A stretch of DNA of 64,000 nt from positions 1 through 64,000 of the forward strand of contig CAUJDF010000037.1 of NCBI GenBank assembly GCA_963169045.1, given 5' to 3'. The notes under the pieces were generated by a model, which made no database searches, was not told the DNA's origin, and saw only the letters and a list, made by a program, of their open reading frames with translations. This document shows, one piece after another, positions 54,343-64,000 of this stretch; the stretch's first letter is position 1, and every line of letters begins with the position of its first letter. The stretch comes from Myxococcota bacterium. GTDB lineage: Bacteria; Myxococcota_A; Bradymonadia; UBA7976; UBA1532. Made by a program: the position numbers and the translations under genes.

Positions 54343-54584
54343 TCAGCGGGCGGCGCGCGCCCGGAAGCCCAGGCCGGCGGCTCGGTGCGCGGGAGGCGCG
54401 TCGGGCGACTCGAGGGCGGCGAGCGCCGCGGCGTCGAGCTTTGGGAGCAGCCGGGCGACGGCGAAGGCGGCCGTCTCGGCGACGCCGGGCGCGGGTCGTC
54501 GAGGGCGGCGAGCGCGTCGGGCCGGACGGCGAGGGCGCGCAGCGCGGCCGCGGCGAGCGCGGGCGGATCGGCCGCGAAGGACAT
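54343..54584 (-). pseudogene. Small HEAT-like helical gene with a frameshift
   Basis: Reading minus from ATG 54584, the first 32 residues ('SFAADPPALAAAALRALAVRPD', 'ALAALDDPRP') and, in another frame from about 54490, the next 48 ('GVAETAAFAVARLLPKLDAA', 'ALAALESPDAPPAHRAAGL') join into one Ala/Leu-rich helical protein of about 80 residues ending at 54343. A single-base loss or gain in the C-rich run near 54487-54495 would explain the break. Either a sequencing error or a real lesion. It is the only coding signal in 54161-54692, a 532-base gap. Confidence 0.45.
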
Positions 54585-54692
54585 GCGCGGTCGCTCGAGC
54601 AGGGGGCCTGCGCGCAACCGGAGGCGCGCCCGTTCGACGGGATGTCGTATCGTGGCCGTCGTCTTGCGACGCCAGGCGACGGGAGGACGCAC

Positions 54693-57600
54693 ATGACGGG
54701 AACGAGAGCGGGCCTCGCGGCCCTGTGGCTCGCCCTGGCGGCGCCGGCGGGCGCCCAGGCGCCGTGTCCGGACGGCGCCCAGGTCTGCGGCGCCGCCGCG
54801 TGTTGCGGACGCGACGAGGTCTGTCGCTTCGGCGGCTGCCACGCGCCCGGTGTGGACTGCGCACACCAGGAGGACTGCCCCCAGGACGCCTTCTGCGACC
54901 CCCTGACGCGGCGCTGCCTGCCGCGCGACGCGCTGCCCCCCTGCGAGTACCGCCCCCCCGAGGGCCGCTTCGATCCGGCCCCGCTCTGGGGGTGGACCGA
55001 AAGCCCCGTCCTGCCCGCGTTCCGCAACGTGATGATGACGCCCGTCGTGGTGGGGCTCACCGACGACGACGGGAACGGGCGCGTCGACCACCGCGACGTG
55101 CCCGACGTGGTCTTCACGACCTACGTCGCCGGCGGCAGCCAAGCCGAGGAGGGCGTGCTGCGCGCCGTCTCCGGGGCGGACGGGCGCGAGCTCTTCACCG
55201 CCGCCGCCCCCGCCGACCGCGTGAACGGCCTCGGGGCCATCGCCGCCGGCGACCTCGACGGCGACGGCCTCGTGGAGATCGTCACGAGCCGGTTCCGCGG
55301 GCAGGACGTCTGGGCGTCGGGCGTGCAGGCGTTCGAGCACGACGGCACGCCGAAGTGGAAGACGGTCGAGCCCTGGACCATCGGCTGGGGCGGCCCCGCG
55401 CTCGCCGACCTCGAGGGCGACGGCACCGTGGAGGTCGTCGTCGGCCGCGTCGTCCTCAACGGCGCCGACGGCACGCTGAAGTGCGAGGCACAGGGCCCCG
55501 GCGGCCTCGGCGCCCACGACGTGCGCCGCCCGCTCTCGTTCCCCGCCGACCTCGACGGCGACGGCCGCCAGGAGCTCGTCGCCGGCAACGCGGTCTACGA
55601 GGCCGACTGCCGCACCCGCTGGGTGCAGGAGGGCGAGGCCGACGGCCTCCCGGCGGTGGCCGACCTCGACCTCGACGGCGACCCCGAGATCGTCGTGGTC
55701 TACTCGGGCGGCGTGCGCATCCAGGACGCTTCGGGCCGCGTGCTCGCGCGGAACACCGAGGTGGTGGGGGCGACCGATCCCGGCGGCGCGCCGACCATCG
55801 CCGACTTCGACGGCGACGGCCGCCGCGAGATCGCCACCGCCGGCTCGACGAACTACGTCGTCTTCAAGCCGTCCGCCGACCTGCGCCGCCTGGACGTGTT
55901 GTGGACGGTGCCCACGCAGGACGCCTCGTCGCGCGTCACCGGCTCGTCTGTCTTCGACTTCGAGGGCGACGGCCGCGCCGAGGTCGTCTACAACGACGAG
56001 TGTTACATCCGGGTGCTGCGCGGGCGCGACGGCGCGGTGCTCTTCGAGACCGAGAACTCGTCGGGCACGACGTACGAGTACCCCGTCATCGTCGACGTGA
56101 ACAACGACGGCGGCGCCGAGATCGTCAGCATCGCCAATGGCGCCGGCCGGCAATGCCCGTGGGCGGACCGTGGCGCGCCGCCGACCGGCATCCGCGTGTT
56201 CGGCGACCGCGCCGGCAACTGGGTGGGCACGCGGCGGATCTGGAACCAGCACGCCTACTCGGTGACCAACGTCTGCGAGGGCGTCGGCGGCGGGTGCCGC
56301 CCCGAAGACGATCGCTACGGCGCCATCCCGCGGCGGCCGCTCGTGAACTGGCAGCAGCCCTGGCTGAACAACTTCCGCCAGAACGTGCAGGGGGACGACC
56401 TCTTCGCCGCGCCCGACCTCGTGGTCACCGCCGCCGAGGCCCGGCTCGAGGGCTGCCCCGCGCACCTCGCCGTGCGCGCGCGGCTGTTCAACCAGGGCAG
56501 CGCGGCGGTCGAGGACGGCGTCACCGTCGCGCTCTACGCCGGCGAGGCGCGCGTGGCCGAGGCGCGGGTCGCCGGGGCCTTGCCGCCGGGCGGCGACGCC
56601 GAGGTGGACTTCGACTGGGACGAGGCCGGCCGCGAGGCGGCGGGCGAGCGCCTGCGCGTCCTGGTCGTGGTCGACGACGACGGCCGCCACAACGAGTGCG
56701 GCGAGGAGAACAACGGCTTCGTCCTGCAGGTCGACGTGCCCGCGGATGGCGGCGCCGCCGCGGGCGAGCGCTGCGCGACCGGCGATCCCGGCGCGTGCGC
56801 CGCCGGCCGGCGCACGTGCGTCGGCGCCGAGGAGGTGTGCGTCCCCGACGCCGTCCCCGAGGACGAGGCCTGCAACGCCGTCGACGACGACTGCGACGGG
56901 CGGGTCGACGAGGGCCTGCTGAACGATTGCGGCGGCTGCGGTCCGGTGCCCGACGAGGTCTGCGACGGCGAGGACGACGACTGCGACGGCGAGACCGACG
57001 AAGGCGAGGCGCTCTGCCCCGACGGCGTCTGCGCCGCGGGCGCCTGTCGCGACCGCTGCGCGGGCAACGAGTGCACCGGGGCCGGCAAGGTGTGCGACGC
57101 GCGCTTCGACGCCTGCGTCGAGCCGTGCGACGTCGTCGAGTGCCCGTGGGGTCAGGTCTGCGACGGCGCGAGCGGCCAGTGCGAGGACCGATGCGCCGAC
57201 GTGGCCTGCGGCGACGCCGAGCGCTGCTGGCTCGGCGAGTGCGTGCCGCCGGGGTGCCGTCACACGGGCTGCCCCGACGGGTCGCTGTGCGCGGGCGACG
57301 AGTGCGTGCCCGATCCGTGCGCGAGCGCTCGGTGCGGGGCCGGCGAGTTCTGCCGCGGCGGGCAGTGCGTGCCCTCCTGCGCGCACGTGAGCTGCCGCCT
57401 CGACGAGCGTTGCGTCGACGGCGTCTGCGCCCACGACCCCTGCGCGCTCGCCGGGTGCCCCGACGGGCAGCGCTGCGACGACGGCCTGTGCGGTCCCGAT
57501 CCGTGCGCCGGCATCCGCTGCCCCGCGGGCGAGCGCTGCGACGACGGCCTGTGCCTGGCCGACCCGTGCCGTGGCGTCCGGTGTCCGCCGGGCGAGGCCT

Positions 57601-57866
57601 GCGCCGTCCACGGCGACGCCGCGCAGTGCGTGCGCGAGGTCGCCTCCGAGCCACCCGCGGATGCGGGCGCCGACGCCGGGATGGACGCCGCGCCGGACGC
57701 GGACGCCTCGACGTTCGACGGCGCCGCGGATCCTCCGGACGGCGGCGGTCCCGGCCGGGGCGACGACCCGCCGGTCGCCTCGGGCTGCGCCTGCGACCTC
57801 ACGGGCACAGGCGCAGCCCCCTGGCTGCTGCTGCTCGCCCCGCTCGCCCGCCGCCGCCGGCGCTGA
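54693..57866 (+). CDS. Surface protein with FG-GAP/VCBS repeats, MopE-type Cys modules and MYXO-CTERM tail
   Basis: 1,057 residues. Signal 'LAALWLALAAPAGAQ', Cys-rich start ('CCGRDEVCRFGGC'), then FG-GAP/VCBS-like repeats over about 110-520 with calcium-loop phrases ('AAGDLDGDGLVEIVTSR', 'ADLEGDGTVEVVVG', 'DLDGDGRQELVAGN'). A CARDB-like domain follows (about 570-690), then MopE-type metal-binding units 'NAVDDDCDGRVDEG' and 'DGEDDDCDGETDEG', and an array of EGF-like or Cys-rich units. The end is an Asp/Ala linker and tail 'GCACDLTG', helix 'APWLLLLAPLA', 'RRRRR'. Surface anchoring is likely. Confidence 0.88.
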   Translation: MTGTRAGLAALWLALAAPAGAQAPCPDGAQVCGAAACCGRDEVCRFGGCHAPGVDCAHQEDCPQDAFCDPLTRRCLPRDALPPCEYRPPEGRFDPAPLWGWTESPVLPAFRNVMMTPVVVGLTDDDGNGRVDHRDVPDVVFTTYVAGGSQAEEGVLRAVSGADGRELFTAAAPADRVNGLGAIAAGDLDGDGLVEIVTSRFRGQDVWASGVQAFEHDGTPKWKTVEPWTIGWGGPALADLEGDGTVEVVVGRVVLNGADGTLKCEAQGPGGLGAHDVRRPLSFPADLDGDGRQELVAGNAVYEADCRTRWVQEGEADGLPAVADLDLDGDPEIVVVYSGGVRIQDASGRVLARNTEVVGATDPGGAPTIADFDGDGRREIATAGSTNYVVFKPSADLRRLDVLWTVPTQDASSRVTGSSVFDFEGDGRAEVVYNDECYIRVLRGRDGAVLFETENSSGTTYEYPVIVDVNNDGGAEIVSIANGAGRQCPWADRGAPPTGIRVFGDRAGNWVGTRRIWNQHAYSVTNVCEGVGGGCRPEDDRYGAIPRRPLVNWQQPWLNNFRQNVQGDDLFAAPDLVVTAAEARLEGCPAHLAVRARLFNQGSAAVEDGVTVALYAGEARVAEARVAGALPPGGDAEVDFDWDEAGREAAGERLRVLVVVDDDGRHNECGEENNGFVLQVDVPADGGAAAGERCATGDPGACAAGRRTCVGAEEVCVPDAVPEDEACNAVDDDCDGRVDEGLLNDCGGCGPVPDEVCDGEDDDCDGETDEGEALCPDGVCAAGACRDRCAGNECTGAGKVCDARFDACVEPCDVVECPWGQVCDGASGQCEDRCADVACGDAERCWLGECVPPGCRHTGCPDGSLCAGDECVPDPCASARCGAGEFCRGGQCVPSCAHVSCRLDERCVDGVCAHDPCALAGCPDGQRCDDGLCGPDPCAGIRCPAGERCDDGLCLADPCRGVRCPPGEACAVHGDAAQCVREVASEPPADAGADAGMDAAPDADASTFDGAADPPDGGGPGRGDDPPVASGCACDLTGTGAAPWLLLLAPLARRRRR

Positions 57867-57895
57867 GGCGGTCCTCCGCCTGGCCATCGCCAGGT

Positions 57896-57921
57896 GGAGA
57901 CCCGCCGGCCACCGGGTCTCC
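57896..57921 (+). terminator. 8-bp hairpin after the MYXO-CTERM gene
   Basis: GGAGACCC (57896-57903) pairs exactly with GGGTCTCC (57914-57921) around 10 bases, 29 bases after the stop. Two smaller stems precede it (GGCGG/CCGCC and CTGGC/GCCAG, 57867-57893). No T-run follows. It fits a structured transcript end or a barrier before the FMN reductase gene. Confidence 0.5.
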
Positions 57922-57996
57922 CCGTCGGGCCGCCGCTCCGGCGCCGCAATCACCAGAACGACGGGCGTCCCGGCACCGACATGCGGCGTCGCGCCT

Positions 57997-58608
57997 GAGC
58001 GCGCCTACGTCCTCGTCAGCGGCAGTTCCCGCAAGGACAGCCAGTCCGCCAAGGTCACGCGATACTTCGCCGCGCAGATCGCCGCGGCCGATCCCGGCGC
58101 GATCGTCGACGTCGTCGATCTGTCGGTCGACCAGCCGGAGATGTGGCACGAAGGCTTCTGGAGCGACGGCCCGCCGCCGTGCCCGGTCTGGGCCCGCCTG
58201 TCGCCGCTCTTCGCGCGCAGCGACGCAGTCGTCCTCGTTGTGCCGGAGTGGAACGGCATCGTCCCGCCGGCGGTGACGAACCTGTTCCTGCTCGCGAGCC
58301 GCGGCGAGCTCGCCCACAAGCCGGCGCTGCTCGTGGGCGTGTCGGCCACCCAGGGCGGCTCGTACCCGGTGGCGAGCCTGCGCGCGTCGTCCCAGAAGAA
58401 CACGCAGATCTGTTACATCCCCGATCAGATCGTCGTCCACGACGCGCGCAACGTGCTCGAGGGGCCGGAGCCGCAGAGCGACCAGGACGCGATCCTGCGC
58501 GAGCGCATCGCCTACAGCGCGCGGGTGCTGCGCGAGTATGCCACCGCCTTCCGACACATCCGCGCGAGCGGCGTCGTCGACCTTGCCAGCTGGCCCTATG
58601 GGATGTGA
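57997..58608 (+). CDS. NADPH-dependent FMN reductase family protein, start codon missing
   Basis: About 203 residues of flavodoxin-like fold: 'YVLVSGSSRKDSQSAKV' (FMN phosphate loop), 'VLVVPEWNGIVPPAVTNLFLL' and 'ALLVGVSATQGGSYPVASLR'. Homology begins with the codons at 57997-58009, yet no ATG, GTG or TTG occurs in this frame for over 100 bases upstream; the next in-frame ATG (58140) would remove the FMN loop. An out-of-frame ATG at 57981 would fit if one base in the following 15 were extra. So the start is broken, mis-sequenced or non-canonical. The stop overlaps the methyltransferase gene. Confidence 0.7.
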   Translation, partial: ERAYVLVSGSSRKDSQSAKVTRYFAAQIAAADPGAIVDVVDLSVDQPEMWHEGFWSDGPPPCPVWARLSPLFARSDAVVLVVPEWNGIVPPAVTNLFLLASRGELAHKPALLVGVSATQGGSYPVASLRASSQKNTQICYIPDQIVVHDARNVLEGPEPQSDQDAILRERIAYSARVLREYATAFRHIRASGVVDLASWPYGM

Positions 58609-59233
58609 CGTGGAGCGAGATCCGGCGCGATACCTCGGCGTGCTCCGGCACGCCTTCGAGAAGCACGACGGCGAGCGGTCCGACGTGTGGACGGAGGACC
58701 GCGAGATGCGCGCCTTCCCGTCCATCATCCAGGGGCGCCTGAAGCTGCCGGCGACGGCGCGCGCGCTCGACCTCGGCTGCGGCGCGGGGCGCGACGTCGA
58801 GTACTTCGCGGCGCTGTACGCCTCGGCCGACGGCGTCGACCTCGTGCCGCACGCCGACTGGGCCGACATCCAGGCGCGCCGACCGAACGCGTGCTTCCAC
58901 TGCGCCGACGTGCTGGGGCACACCTGGGAGGCGCCGTACGACCTCGTCTTCGACAACGGCTGCTTCCACCACCAGCACCCCGAGCACTACCGCGCCTATC
59001 TCGATCGCGTGGTCGAGATGGGCGGCGGGCACGGGTACTACGTCCTGTCGACGTTCAAGAACCCGTCGCTCGAGGCGCGCGTCGACGACAACGGGCGCCT
59101 GCACCGCTACTTCTCCGACGCGGATCTCCACCGCGAGCTCGCCGCGGCCGGCCTGCGCGTGTTCGACGAGCTCGACGCCTTTCGCGTGCGCCACAGCGAC
59201 TTCTACCGGCTCACGTTCGCTCGTCCGGCCTGA
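58598..59233 (+). CDS. SAM-dependent methyltransferase, class I
   Basis: 211 residues. SAM-binding motif I is 'ARALDLGCGAGRDVEYFA', motif II-like 'DGVDLVPHADW', and 'APYDLVFDNGCFHHQHPEHY', resembling the thiopurine-methyltransferase-like/UbiE group. A second Cys/His pair near 'CFHCADVLGH' is unusual. Substrate unknown. ATG 58598 overlaps the reductase stop by 11 bases, so the two may be coupled; GTG 58610 is an alternative. The gene converges on the large lipoprotein gene over 114 empty bases. Confidence 0.85.
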   Translation: MGCDVERDPARYLGVLRHAFEKHDGERSDVWTEDREMRAFPSIIQGRLKLPATARALDLGCGAGRDVEYFAALYASADGVDLVPHADWADIQARRPNACFHCADVLGHTWEAPYDLVFDNGCFHHQHPEHYRAYLDRVVEMGGGHGYYVLSTFKNPSLEARVDDNGRLHRYFSDADLHRELAAAGLRVFDELDAFRVRHSDFYRLTFARPA

Positions 59234-59347
59234 CCGCGACCGTCGACCGCAGCGGGCCGGCGCAGGGATGGGGAGGCCGAGGAAGCCCGCGGCAGCGTGA
59301 TCCTGCGGCATGGCGCGGACGTCGTCGCGACGCCGCGCCCGCCGCCG

Positions 59348-63634
<4,287 letters not shown>

Positions 63635-63647
63635 CGGGCTGCTCCGC

Positions 63648-64000
63648 TCAGAACTCGACGAAATCGGTGTAGTAGAAGTACAGGCGCACGTCGGTGAGGT
63701 TCTCGAGGGCGAAGTCGTCGTTCGCCGGCTCGTCGACCATGTTGAGGATCATCTCCCACTGCGTGTTCAGCAGCGGCCGCGAGGTGAGCGTCCGCGAGCG
63801 GTAGACCTCCTCGTCGTCGATCTGCGTCGCGTTCTTGCGCTCGCCCTGATAGGCGTCGATCACCGCCAGGCGCTCGGGGAACCGGTAGTGCGCGGGCGTG
63901 GCGTCGTCGCCGAGCGGCAGGATGCTCGAGGTGCCCGCCATGCGCAGGTAGACGCGGCTGAAGATGTCGTTCAGCTCGTTGCCGACGAACTGCGCCGACA
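63648..64000 (-). CDS. C-terminal end of an unrecognised protein, cut by window edge
   Basis: The frame is open from the right edge, giving 116 residues that include an internal Met at 63941. Content: 'NELNDIFSRVYLRMAGTSSILPLG', 'RFPERLAVIDAYQGERKNATQID', 'LNTQWEMILNMVDEPANDDF', and final 'VRLYFYYTDFVEF'. It has an acidic, aromatic, beta-strand look suited to a large exported protein, but no family was identified. It stands 13 bases upstream of the big lipoprotein gene on the same strand, so the two are likely cotranscribed. Confidence 0.7.
   Translation of the reverse strand, partial: SAQFVGNELNDIFSRVYLRMAGTSSILPLGDDATPAHYRFPERLAVIDAYQGERKNATQIDDEEVYRSRTLTSRPLLNTQWEMILNMVDEPANDDFALENLTDVRLYFYYTDFVEF

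Noticed and set aside
54237-57953. Minus-strand open frame of more than 1,200 codons opposite the FG-GAP/MopE protein
   Set aside because: It is an antisense shadow produced by GC-rich third positions. Its translation is low-complexity Ala/Arg/Gly/Val without domains, while the plus strand has clear signal, repeats and tail.

Overview
This is a GC-rich (roughly 70%), densely coded bacterial window, most likely from a myxobacterium-like organism (Myxococcota or a nearby former deltaproteobacterial line). The signs are: secreted proteins ending in a Cys, a hydrophobic helix and an Arg cluster (MYXO-CTERM-like); many lipoproteins with Asp/Ala/Pro- or Gly-rich linkers after the lipobox; MopE-type 'DDDCDG' Cys-rich modules; a Ser/Thr protein kinase; caspase-like peptidases fused to formylglycine-generating-enzyme (FGE/SUMF1) domains; and a complete Tad pilus operon. 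No rRNA, tRNA, CRISPR array, prophage or insertion sequence was recognised. The left 449 bases do not fit the rest: they are an internal piece of a peptide-ABC-transporter binding protein with different codon use, joined abruptly to the tail of an EAL domain. This looks like an assembly chimera or a recombination scar.

Layout. 0.4-9 kb: EAL fragment, GNAT acetyltransferase, CoA-transferase, ferritin-like protein, an ECF sigma / zinc anti-sigma / lipoprotein / copper-and-heme-like lipoprotein cassette, and alanine dehydrogenase. 9-11 kb: a CAP-domain protein and a lipoprotein, convergent. 10.9-17.1 kb: a four-gene, start-stop-overlapping operon with two caspase-FGE proteins, a truncated and apparently rearranged third caspase, and an LPP20/DUF4384-like exported protein. 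Opposite it lie a soluble Ser/Thr kinase and a HAD protein with overlapping ends. 19.4-24.5 kb: an MBL-fold RNase Z-like protein overlapped with a Gre-like factor that has lost its catalytic coiled-coil tip, then (minus strand) a MYXO-CTERM protein, a HelD-like ATPase and an RlmL-like rRNA methyltransferase. 24.5-28.2 kb: surface or periplasmic lipoproteins. 28.2-33.7 kb: Tol-Pal operon (tolQ-tolR-tolA-like-tolB-TonB_C lipoprotein-pal-ppx). 33.7-37.6 kb: multicopper oxidase, TetR regulator, a repeat-filled gap and phosphatidylserine synthase.

37.8-48.1 kb: a 12-gene Tad (Flp) pilus operon behind a good sigma-54 (-24/-12) promoter. A second sigma-54-like site, overlapped by a perfect palindrome, lies just after the operon and before a transglutaminase-elicitor/P-domain lipoprotein. 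49.9-54.2 kb: PrsW-type membrane protease and an SDR-RidA-enoyl-CoA hydratase-acyl-CoA dehydrogenase operon. 54.2-64 kb: a frameshifted small gene, a 1,057-residue FG-GAP/MopE/MYXO-CTERM protein, an FMN reductase without a usable start codon, a methyltransferase, a 1,428-residue MopE/FGE-like lipoprotein and the end of an unrecognised gene.

Taken together the window is dominated by envelope biology: Tol-Pal maintenance, Tad pili, cell-surface Cys-rich proteins, and exported caspase/FGE proteins next to kinase signalling. The caspase operon, the tip-less Gre factor and the paired sigma-54 sites around the Tad locus are the best candidates for something not yet described. All family assignments come from reading motifs; no database search was run.
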